Source: Myxococcales bacterium
Lineage (GTDB): Bacteria > Myxococcota_A > UBA9160 > SMWR01
DNA: 8,738 nt
Assembly (NCBI GenBank): GCA_022571825.1
Contig: JACZXC010000102.1
Location: 1 to 8,738 of the forward strand
Reading direction: 5' to 3'
The notes under the pieces were generated by a model. It did not search any database. It was not told where the DNA came from and saw only the letters and a list, made by a program, of their open reading frames with translations. Both the position numbers and the translations under genes were made by a program. The first letter of the stretch is position 1, and each line of letters begins with the position of its first letter. Positions 1 to 5,514 of this stretch are shown here, piece after piece.

Positions 1-37
1 GCCGGCCCCCGGGGAACGGCGCTCGGGTGTTCCTCCT

Positions 38-2074
38 TCACGCGGCCTCCCTCCGGCGTGCCGAGTCCTCGATGAGGGACGCGACATCCAAGACCAGAAC
101 CGGTTCGCGGTCTCCGATCTCGGTTGCGCCCACGATCCCCCGCATCGCCCGGAACGGGCCCTGAATCGGCTTGAGCACGGTGTCCTGCTGACCCTCGAGC
201 TGGTCCACCAGGAGACCGATCCGCGTCTCGCCCAGACCCACCACCACGACAAACAGCTTGGCGCCCGGACTGGCCGCTTCCAGCCCGAACTCATCCGACA
301 GGCGCCGCAGCAACAGAGCGTCACCGCGGAGGTCGAGCAACTCCCGGTCCCGACTGCGTTGGATCGCGCCCGGGTCCACCAGCAGCGTTTCCTGAACGGC
401 GGCGAGAGGAATCGCGAACCGCTGCCCCGCGACGCAGACGATCAGCGACTGCACGATCGCCAGTGTGATCGGGAGCGTCATCGAGATCGCGGTTCCGCTC
501 CCGGGAGTGGATTCGACCTCCACGACCCCTCCGATCGCCGTCAGGTTCGTCCGCACCACATCCATCCCGACCCCGCGACCACTCGTATCGGTGACGTCCA
601 CGCGCGTCGAGAGCCCCGGGGTAAAGATCAGGTCGAGGGCTTGCTTCCGGCCGAGGACTTCGTTTTCCCCGATCAGTCCCGCGGCCTTCGCCCGAGCGCA
701 GAGGCCCCCGGTATCGATCCCCGCGCCGTCGTCGGAAACGGAAATCACCACCTGAGTTCCCCGTTGACGCGCCTCGATCACGATGCGGCCCTGGGGCTCC
801 TTGCCGAGCGCGGCGCGCCGCTCGGGAGTTTCGATGCCGTGGTCGATGGCGTTGCGCACCACGTGATTGAGCGGGTCGACGAGCTGTTCCACGATCAGCT
901 TGTCGAGTTCGGTGTCGGCCCCACGGACCTCGAAGCGAACGTCCTTTCCGAGCTCGCGGCGCAGCGTGCGAACCACCCTCGAAAGCTTCTCGAAGATTTG
1001 GCGCATCGGAACCATGCGAAGCTCGAGGACCGCCGACTGCAGATCCTTCAGCTTTCGCTCGAGCTCCCGATGGGACTTGGAGAAGTCGTCGGCAATCCAC
1101 GCGGTCGAGGCATTCGACTGGAGCAAAGCAATCAGGTCACCGGCAGCGCCGCGGTGAATCACGAGCTCTCCGACCAGGTTCATCAAATCGTCGAGCTTTC
1201 GGATATCGACACGGACCGTGTCGCTGATCGACTGAAGCGACGGCGGGTCCGCGCGGTCGCCGGTCGGTGGCGATGAGCCGAGCGACGGAGTGGGCGCCTC
1301 ACGGCCCGCTGCGACCTGTCGCACACTGACCCCTAGCAGGTCGATGCGCGCCGTGAGTTCGCCGGCCCGAAGTGGCGAGGCAACCAACAGCGAGAAACGG
1401 ATCTGGGACGCCGACGCGTCTCCGGCGGCCGGCGAGGTCGAGATCAGCTCGCCCACCGACCGGATCACCTCTCTCAGCTGGGAAAGGCCCTCCTCAAAGC
1501 AGCTGATCTCGAAGGGGGCCTCCACCAGCGCAATCTGGCGCCCGCGGCGCAGGTTCTCGCGCAGCCGGTGCTCTTCGTACTCGGTGAGCGCCTGCAGGAG
1601 CGTCGGATCGACCTCCAGGGCATCGAAGTCGCCGCGCCCCGAGGCGCTCTGCCGGACCTCCGCTTCGATCCGGCCCGAGAGGCCTGCGATCGGAGCCGCG
1701 GCGGCCTCCATGGCCTGGGCATCACCCACCGCACCCAGCATGGCCGAAAACAGCCCGACCGCTTCGGCGATCATCGGAACGGACTCTGACGCGAGCGAGA
1801 TGCGGCCCAGGCGAAGCCCATCGAGCACGTCTTCCAGCAGGTTCGCGAGATGGCGGACGGGATCAAATCCGAACAGACCGGCCAACGCCTTGAGCGAATG
1901 AGCCGAACGAAAGAGTCGATTGACAAGATCGGGCTCGACCTCTCCCGAGCCGGCGCGCTGATCGTCCAGGTCGACGAGGTCGCTCCGCATCCGCTCGAGG
2001 ATGTCTTCCGCCTCCGAGATGAATTCCCGGTCCGCCTTGCTGGCGCGCCGCGATCTCGCCGGTCGCCTCGCCAC
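38..2074 (-). CDS. cheA: CheA-type chemosensory histidine kinase
   Basis: This 678-residue protein has the CheA domain order. An N-terminal Hpt (P1) domain (about 15-140) carries the likely phosphorylated His59 in FRSAHSLKALAG. Residues 155-258 form a linker region with an LTEYEEHRLRENLRRG signature seen in deltaproteobacterial-type CheA proteins. The P3 dimerisation helices (about 285-355) start near VRVDIRKLDDLMNLVGELV. The HATPase domain (about 375-540) shows an N box (NHVVRNAIDHG, 403-413), G1 (DDGAGID, 448-454), an F box (FTPGLS) and G2 (TSGRGVGMD, 498-505). A single CheW-like P5 domain (about 543-675) ends it. By family knowledge it autophosphorylates in trans and passes phosphate to a receiver, most likely the CheY-like protein encoded 6 bp upstream. 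The start is GTG, with GAGGAG 9 nt upstream inside the end of that gene. It is cytosolic, with no membrane segment or signal peptide. The coupled receptor is not in the window. Confidence 0.95.
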   Translation of the reverse strand: MARRPARSRRASKADREFISEAEDILERMRSDLVDLDDQRAGSGEVEPDLVNRLFRSAHSLKALAGLFGFDPVRHLANLLEDVLDGLRLGRISLASESVPMIAEAVGLFSAMLGAVGDAQAMEAAAAPIAGLSGRIEAEVRQSASGRGDFDALEVDPTLLQALTEYEEHRLRENLRRGRQIALVEAPFEISCFEEGLSQLREVIRSVGELISTSPAAGDASASQIRFSLLVASPLRAGELTARIDLLGVSVRQVAAGREAPTPSLGSSPPTGDRADPPSLQSISDTVRVDIRKLDDLMNLVGELVIHRGAAGDLIALLQSNASTAWIADDFSKSHRELERKLKDLQSAVLELRMVPMRQIFEKLSRVVRTLRRELGKDVRFEVRGADTELDKLIVEQLVDPLNHVVRNAIDHGIETPERRAALGKEPQGRIVIEARQRGTQVVISVSDDGAGIDTGGLCARAKAAGLIGENEVLGRKQALDLIFTPGLSTRVDVTDTSGRGVGMDVVRTNLTAIGGVVEVESTPGSGTAISMTLPITLAIVQSLIVCVAGQRFAIPLAAVQETLLVDPGAIQRSRDRELLDLRGDALLLRRLSDEFGLEAASPGAKLFVVVVGLGETRIGLLVDQLEGQQDTVLKPIQGPFRAMRGIVGATEIGDREPVLVLDVASLIEDSARRREAA

Positions 2075-2080
2075 CCCGCA

Positions 2081-2464
2081 CTACTCCTCAGGGGAGTCCG
2101 CGAGCAGATCCTCGACGATCTGACGCAGCGCCTCAGGCTCGAAGGGTTTGACCAGATAGGCTTCGGCGCCGAGGCCGAGACCCTTCGCGCGATCGCGCTG
2201 GGAGCTCTCTGTCGAGATGATAACCAGGGGAATCGAACGATAGGGTTCGCTGTTCTTCACAAAAGAGACCAGCTCGAGGCCGTTGATGTCCGGCATGTTG
2301 ATGTCGGTGACGATCAGATCGAAGCGTTCGCCGTGAAGAACCCGGAGGGCCTCGAAGCCGCTCACGGCCTCGGTAATCTTCACCGCCGTCGAGAGGCCTT
2401 CCAGGGCAACTGTCACCAGCGCCCGCATGGTGGGCGAATCCTCGACGATCAGGATTCGGCGCAC
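2081..2464 (-). CDS. CheY-like single-domain response regulator
   Basis: This 127-residue protein is a receiver domain and nothing else. The acidic pair is Glu8-Asp9 (ILIVEDSPTMR), and the phospho-acceptor is Asp54 in VTDINMPDINGLEL. The switch Ser/Thr is Ser84 (IISTES), the switch aromatic is Tyr103, and the conserved Lys is Lys106 (LVKPF). All positions needed for Mg2+-dependent phosphorylation are present. There is no DNA-binding or enzymatic output domain, so it should act by protein contact, like CheY. It sits directly upstream of the CheA-type kinase, with a 6-bp gap, and is its probable phosphate acceptor. The start is GTG, preceded by a purine-rich GGGAGGGGAGGGG stretch. Partner and output (flagellar motor, pili or another target) cannot be told from the sequence. 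The symbol cheY is avoided because motility has not been shown. Confidence 0.93.
   Translation of the reverse strand: MRRILIVEDSPTMRALVTVALEGLSTAVKITEAVSGFEALRVLHGERFDLIVTDINMPDINGLELVSFVKNSEPYRSIPLVIISTESSQRDRAKGLGLGAEAYLVKPFEPEALRQIVEDLLADSPEE
2084..2089 (-). promoter_or_regulatory. Shine-Dalgarno site for cheA
   Basis: GAGGAG on the minus strand lies within the last codons of the response-regulator gene, 9 nt before the GTG start of the kinase gene. It supports the GTG at 2072-2074 and suggests that kinase and regulator are translated from one transcript in a coupled way. Confidence 0.7.
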
Positions 2465-2508
2465 GACCCCCCTCCCCTCCCGAAATCTCTCGGAACCGGC
2501 TCATTCCC

Positions 2509-2535
2509 GTATCGGTCCCAAGCGACCCTTCTTGA
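2509..2535 (-). promoter_or_regulatory. possible sigma-28-like promoter for the regulator-kinase pair
   Basis: On the minus strand, TCAAGAAG is followed by 11 nt and then ACCGATAC, with the spacing of the enterobacterial FliA consensus (TAAAGTTT-N11-GCCGATAA). The -35-like part matches at TCAAG (4 of 5), and the -10-like part matches 6 of 8. It lies about 45 nt before the GTG of the response regulator, in a non-coding gap. The match is imperfect and GC-rich DNA gives such words by chance, so this is only a candidate. Confidence 0.22.
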
Positions 2536-2551
2536 GCCGGATTGGGGACTT

Positions 2552-2564
2552 CGGGGATTCCCCG
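2552..2564. repeat. 13-bp perfect palindrome in the intergenic gap
   Basis: CGGGGATTCCCCG has 6-bp arms around one central base. It lies in the 159-bp gap between the DUF4388 gene and the response regulator, about 17 bp upstream of the sigma-28-like candidate. It could be an operator half-site pair or a small RNA hairpin. There is no second copy nearby, and nothing identifies a binding protein. Confidence 0.35.
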
Positions 2565-2604
2565 CACATCCGATGCCGCTCTGGGCTTCGGAGGAGAGAT
2601 CGAC

Positions 2605-2627
2605 CTGGGACCGCAGACGGTCCTCAG
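2605..2627 (-). terminator. stem-loop at the end of the DUF4388 gene
   Basis: On the minus strand, arms GGACCG and CGGTCC enclose a 4-nt TCTG loop. CTG/CAG extends the stem outside a single bulged A, for 9 paired positions overall. The TGA stop of the DUF4388 gene lies within the 5' arm. No U-rich tract follows, so it is not a canonical intrinsic terminator. It could be a weak or Rho-assisted terminator, or a 3'-end stabilising or processing hairpin that separates expression of the two parts of the module. Confidence 0.35.
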
Positions 2628-3712
2628 CTCGGGCGCGTCGGGCGCCGGGCCCAGGGTTCGAGCTGCTGCCGCATGGCTTGGGCGGCGGCCTCGAGCTCGG
2701 GCGATGCCGGACCGACCACCGAGGGTCGGACCACGACGGCATCCGCCGTCCCGGCGTCGGGCAGGTCCTCTGTGTCGTCGTGCATCACGAGGATCGGCAG
2801 ATTGGATGCCCGGGCCCTGAGGCGGCGGACAAGCTCGGCGATGTCACGGGCACCCGAGCTCGGATCCCGATACGCAGTCGACGAGACCAGTACCACTGGG
2901 AACTCGGCGCGACCCAGATACTGGCGAATCCGTGTCACGCCGCTCTCGCAGCGCTGGAAGATGTGAATCCGTGGAAACAGACCGTCGAGCGCGGACTTGA
3001 GCCACTCGAGTACGGCGAGCTCGGCGTCGATCGCGATCAGACCCGCCGCCGAGGCGCCCGGCCAAAGGGACTCCGACGCCGTGGGAGCCTCTTGCGCCGC
3101 GACGGTTTCGGGCGGGTCCGACTCGGCGCTCTCGGCATCCGCCGGGGCGAGCGCGTCGATCGAACTCGAATCCGGGGTGTCGAATTCGGCGTCGACGGTG
3201 CGGTCTTTCGCGTCCTCCTCGCGGTCCCCTTCATCGCTCAGCCGAATCGCCTCCATCGCGAGAAACTGGGGGTTGACGCCGTCGAGCACCATCAGTTCGT
3301 GGCGGTGATCGTCGGTCTTCGATCCGACCTCGAAGCTGAATTCACCCGAACGCCAGCCGAACATCCGAATCACCGAGCGTTCGACCTGCTCCCGGCGAAG
3401 AGATGCCAGACGCTCGGGCGTCAGATCCGTATGTTCTGAAAGGGCGTCATCGAGGCTTCCCTTGGACTCGCGCGCCTGGCGGGCGGCTCGCTCGAAATCT
3501 TCGTCGGAGAGAAATCCGCCGCCAACGAGCAGGCCCTTGAGGTCCTCGGGCTCCCCCTTGGCAAAGGCGCCGCACACCAGACCGTCGCGAAACACGATTC
3601 GCCCCTCTGTGGAGTCGGATCGGAGAAGTAGCAGGCCGGACTTCCGCGACAGACAGACGATCTGCATGATCTCGGCGAGGCCCAAGTCATCGAAGGTGCC
3701 GACGAGGCTCAT
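2624..3712 (-). CDS. DUF4388/PATAN protein with degenerate receiver domain
   Basis: This 362-residue protein counts from the ATG at 3710-3712. Residues about 1-140 match the DUF4388/PATAN pattern: it starts MSLVGTFDDLGLAEIMQIV, followed by RKSGLLLL and a GRIVFRDGLVCGA strand-turn typical of the family. An acidic, Ala/Ser/Pro-rich linker covers about 155-220. Residues about 223-335 look like a receiver fold (LIAIDAELAVLEWLKSAL, then FPVVLVSS, then LPILVMHDD). The phospho-acceptor Asp is replaced by Ser277 or Ser278, the conserved Lys by Arg329, and the Ser/Thr switch by His311, so phosphorylation is unlikely. PATAN proteins are known as protein-interaction modules in two-component and motility or polarity systems. 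The neighbouring CheY and CheA genes suggest a scaffold or adaptor role, which is inference. It is cytosolic, with no membrane segments. Confidence 0.82.
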   Translation of the reverse strand: MSLVGTFDDLGLAEIMQIVCLSRKSGLLLLRSDSTEGRIVFRDGLVCGAFAKGEPEDLKGLLVGGGFLSDEDFERAARQARESKGSLDDALSEHTDLTPERLASLRREQVERSVIRMFGWRSGEFSFEVGSKTDDHRHELMVLDGVNPQFLAMEAIRLSDEGDREEDAKDRTVDAEFDTPDSSSIDALAPADAESAESDPPETVAAQEAPTASESLWPGASAAGLIAIDAELAVLEWLKSALDGLFPRIHIFQRCESGVTRIRQYLGRAEFPVVLVSSTAYRDPSSGARDIAELVRRLRARASNLPILVMHDDTEDLPDAGTADAVVVRPSVVGPASPELEAAAQAMRQQLEPWARRPTRPS

Positions 3713-3718
3713 CCGGCT

Positions 3719-3722
3719 CTCC
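3719..3722 (-). promoter_or_regulatory. Shine-Dalgarno site deciding the DUF4388 start
   Basis: GGAG on the minus strand sits 6 nt before the ATG at 3710-3712. The next protein residues (MSLVGTF) are how this domain family normally begins. Together these favour the ATG over the in-frame TTG 24 bp further upstream. Confidence 0.65.
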
Positions 3723-3807
3723 ACACGGGCGATCAAACCCGCTCGGGCTGGGGAGGAGCGCGTCTGTGTGGTCAGAGGGTCGCCCCCACCCGGCGTTGGG
3801 TTGCAAA

Positions 3808-3829
3808 CCGCCAGAGAGATGATCGGCGG
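3808..3829. repeat. inverted repeat upstream of the DUF4388 gene
   Basis: Arms CCGCC and GGCGG are separated by 12 bp. It lies about 95 bp before the DUF4388 start codon. On the minus strand the second arm is followed by TTTGC, too short a T run for a standard terminator. It may be part of a leader structure or an operator. Confidence 0.35.
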
Positions 3830-3850
3830 GCAGAGCCCCTTTCATGAGGA

Positions 3851-3878
3851 GGATCGAACCCACCCTGATCCGACAGGG
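3851..3878 (-). repeat. two overlapping, mutually exclusive inverted repeats
   Basis: On the minus strand, CCCTG pairs with CAGGG around a 6-nt loop (3863-3878). GGATC pairs with GATCC around an 11-nt loop (3851-3871). The two share bases 3863-3871, so only one could form at a time. They lie just downstream of the M17-N stop codon and could be part of a 3' structure of that operon or a leader of the next gene. Stems are only 5 bp. Confidence 0.3.
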
Positions 3879-3905
3879 AAAAGGGCCCCCCTCGCCGCTT
3901 CGGGG
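3879..3905 (-). terminator. weak terminator-like hairpin after the M17-N gene
   Basis: Immediately after the TAG stop, the minus strand reads CCCC, then 10 nt, then a run of six G, CCC and TTTT. CCCC can pair with GGGG, and the TTTT tract follows within a few bases. The stem is short and the T run is only four, so intrinsic termination would be inefficient. The position, directly at the end of a six-gene run, is where a terminator is expected. Confidence 0.3.
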
Positions 3906-4526
3906 CTAGGAAGTCGGGCCGGAATGGGAATCGAGCGCCCGGCGGTGGGTCGAAGGCGCGCGGGGACGCAGCGCAGCGGTGGGCAAGTCCAGCGCGACCG
4001 ATTCCGGGAGTCCCAGCGGACATGCCCTACGGAGGGCCTCGGCGGCCCCGCGGGTCTCGGGACCGGGGGGCACCACCCGGAGAAGGAGCTCCCCTCCGCG
4101 GTCCGCCAGGGCCCGGCGAGCGCCGCGCACCAGGGCCTCGGCCCGCTGACAAAGAACCAGGTCGCCAACCTCGGCCTCACACAGCGGCAGCGCGACCGTC
4201 GAAGCACCCAGCTTCAGGGCGCGGTCGACGGCGTCGCGGGTGGTTGCCTCCCAATCCCGGCTGTCGAAGCCGTTGCGAGAGCCGAGCCCGATCGCGACCA
4301 GCAGCGGAGCCTGCATCCCCCCCCGGGTCGGCACCAGAACCGCCTCACCGCGGCGCCCCTGCACCCGTCGTTCGGAGACCAGACGGGAAAGTCGCCCGCA
4401 CAGCCTCCAGTCCGCACGCCCTGCGCTCCCGCGCAAGGGTCGGTCGTCCTCGAAGAACGTGACGATGGCCACTTCCACCCGGGTGCGTTCGATCGGACCC
4501 CGGGCCAGCTCGACCGAGAGCCTCAC
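3906..4526 (-). CDS. stand-alone M17 peptidase N-terminal-domain-like protein
   Basis: This 206-residue protein resembles the N-terminal, non-catalytic domain of M17 leucyl aminopeptidases. Residues about 16-125 carry the family pattern: a FFEDDRPLRG segment, then ADWRLCGRLSRLV (38-50), then a Gly-rich turn and GEAVLVPT (60-67), then PLLVAIGLGSRNGF (74-87), then a helix and a GASTVALPL strand. The C-terminal catalytic domain with its two-metal site and the usual NTDAEGRL-type motif is absent, so aminopeptidase activity is not expected. Residues about 180-206 are Pro/Arg/Ser-rich and probably disordered. The start is GTG, overlapping the nusB stop as GTGA, with GAGG 7 nt upstream, so it is translated with nusB. 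Function is unknown. In intact M17 enzymes this domain contributes to hexamer assembly and, in some, DNA binding. A role in assembly or nucleic-acid binding is only a guess. Confidence 0.72.
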   Translation of the reverse strand: MRLSVELARGPIERTRVEVAIVTFFEDDRPLRGSAGRADWRLCGRLSRLVSERRVQGRRGEAVLVPTRGGMQAPLLVAIGLGSRNGFDSRDWEATTRDAVDRALKLGASTVALPLCEAEVGDLVLCQRAEALVRGARRALADRGGELLLRVVPPGPETRGAAEALRRACPLGLPESVALDLPTAALRPRAPSTHRRALDSHSGPTS

Positions 4527-4993
4527 CGGGAGACCTCGGCCTGGGCGGGGCCCGGGCCTCCGGCCCCCCGAACCACCGCGTCGAGTACGCCGTTGACGAA
4601 GCTCGGCGAGGCGTCCGATCCGAAACGACGGGCCAGCTCGATGGCCTCATCGAGGATCACCGATGACGGGGTGTCCGTGCGGGTGAGCTCATAACACGCC
4701 AGCCGCAGAATGTTGCGGTCGACCGTCGCCATTCGCGAGATACGCCAGTTTTCGGCATGGGTGGAGAGCACGGCGTCCAGCTCGCTTCGGCAGGCGACCG
4801 TCCCACGGACCAACGCTCTGGCAAAGACCCGGGAGCCGGCCGGGAGGTCGAAGTTCGACGCCACCCGGTCGAAAGCCTCCTGGTCGGAGGGCCGAGGGCC
4901 GGATCGCGCCCGATCCGCCAGATCGAACGCGTACAGAACCTGTAGAGCGACCTGTCGCGAGTGGTGTCGTGCGCCCGGGTGTCGTCGACTCAT
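4523..4993 (-). CDS. nusB: transcription antitermination factor NusB
   Basis: This 156-residue protein matches NusB along its length. It has an N-terminal HHSRQVALQVLYAFDL helix (10-25), which is the basic, RNA-contacting part. A central WRISRMATVDRNILRLACYEL helix (83-103) is followed by the diagnostic P-S-S-VILDEAIELARRFG and SFVNGVLDAV segments. By family knowledge it binds boxA RNA with ribosomal protein S10 (NusE) and supports antitermination of rRNA operons. The ATG at 4991-4993 is chosen because it begins the conserved domain, overlaps the ribH stop as ATGA, and has GGAAAGG about 8 nt upstream. An upstream in-frame extension to 5125 lies inside ribH and reads as low-complexity residues. 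A ribH-nusB order is common across bacteria. The last 15 or so residues (GGPGPAQAEVSR) are a variable tail. Confidence 0.95.
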   Translation of the reverse strand: MSRRHPGARHHSRQVALQVLYAFDLADRARSGPRPSDQEAFDRVASNFDLPAGSRVFARALVRGTVACRSELDAVLSTHAENWRISRMATVDRNILRLACYELTRTDTPSSVILDEAIELARRFGSDASPSFVNGVLDAVVRGAGGPGPAQAEVSR

Positions 4994-5514
4994 CGCGGCG
5001 CCTTTCCGCGCGTGGAACCAATCGGGCCGGCGACCGCCGACCCGGGAGGCTCGGCGAGCTGGGGGCCGAGGCGAGCCATTTCCACCGCCGCCCGGGCGGC
5101 TTCCTCCCCCTTGTTTCCCTCGCACCCACCCGCCCGCGCCAAGGCTTGCTCCACGTCATCGGTGGTCAGCACACCGAATGCGATGGGAATCGACGTATCT
5201 CGCATCACCTCGCAGATCCCATCGGTGACGCCCCGGCACACGTAGTCGAAGTGGGGGGTCCCGCCTCGGATCACCGCGCCGAGGGTCACGACCGCATCGT
5301 AGCGACCCGTCCGGGCCAGGGCGCGCGCCGCCAACGGAATCTCGAAAGCTCCGGGAACCCAGGCCACGTGAATGTCGTCGGCGCCGGCGCCGCGCTTCTC
5401 GAGTTCTCTCGTGCAGCCTTCGAGAAGCCGCAGGGCAATCATGTGATTGAAGCGCGACACGACGATGCCGAAGCGCAGCTGCGACGCATCACCGGAGATT
5501 GCGTATTGCCTCAT
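4990..5514 (-). CDS. ribH: 6,7-dimethyl-8-ribityllumazine synthase
   Basis: This 174-residue lumazine synthase condenses 5-amino-6-ribitylaminouracil with 3,4-dihydroxy-2-butanone 4-phosphate, the penultimate riboflavin step. Visible motifs are VSRFNHMI (19-26, with substrate-stacking Phe22), WVPGAFEIP (52-60), LGAVIRGGTPHFDYVC (78-93, with catalytic His88), FGVLTTDDVEQAL (113-125) and the phosphate-binding region near GNKGEEAA (133-140). Lumazine synthases usually end near residue 150-155. Here about 24 extra residues rich in Pro, Gly and Ala follow (151-174), and their coding region holds the nusB ribosome-binding site. The ATG overlaps the ribD stop as ATGA, and the ORF ends in another ATGA overlap with nusB. 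The enzyme normally assembles as pentamers or 60-mer capsids. Which form this one takes is not visible. Confidence 0.95.
   Translation of the reverse strand: MRQYAISGDASQLRFGIVVSRFNHMIALRLLEGCTRELEKRGAGADDIHVAWVPGAFEIPLAARALARTGRYDAVVTLGAVIRGGTPHFDYVCRGVTDGICEVMRDTSIPIAFGVLTTDDVEQALARAGGCEGNKGEEAARAAVEMARLGPQLAEPPGSAVAGPIGSTRGKAPR

Larger units (their letters stand above)
3713..3905. other. non-coding gap between the nusB operon and the chemosensory module
   Basis: No credible coding frame crosses this stretch. It marks the boundary between the two gene sets and is dense in short inverted repeats, listed separately. A promoter for the DUF4388 gene is expected here, but I see no convincing -35/-10 pair. 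A GCCGATCA word at 3820-3827 (minus strand) resembles a sigma-28 -10 element but lacks a correctly spaced -35. No tRNA or known structured RNA could be folded with confidence. Confidence 0.6.

Noticed and set aside
32..37. AGGAGG directly after the cheA stop, suggesting a following gene.
   Set aside because: No ATG, GTG or TTG occurs in the remaining 31 nt on that strand, so it cannot serve a start codon inside the window and may be fortuitous.
1850..3439. A 529-codon open frame on the plus strand across cheA, the response regulator and the DUF4388 gene.
   Set aside because: It is antisense to three genes with clear domains, shows no recognisable domain itself, and long antisense frames are common in GC-rich DNA.
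3713..3736. TTG start adding 8 residues to the DUF4388 protein.
   Set aside because: The downstream ATG has GGAG at good spacing and starts the conserved MSLVGTF sequence.
3820..3827. GCCGATCA, close to the sigma-28 -10 element, upstream of the DUF4388 gene.
   Set aside because: The nearest -35-like AAAG is about 3 nt too close, and CCGATC-type words are frequent in this GC-rich window.
3840..3865. A tRNA T-arm-like string (GGTTCGATCC, minus strand) in the module boundary.
   Set aside because: The flanking bases do not form a proper T stem, no matching acceptor strand, anticodon arm or CCA could be found, and an integration-site remnant has no other support.
4994..5125. In-frame 44-residue N-terminal extension of NusB.
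   Set aside because: It lies inside ribH and is low-complexity. The ATG at 4991-4993 begins the conserved NusB sequence and forms an ATGA overlap.
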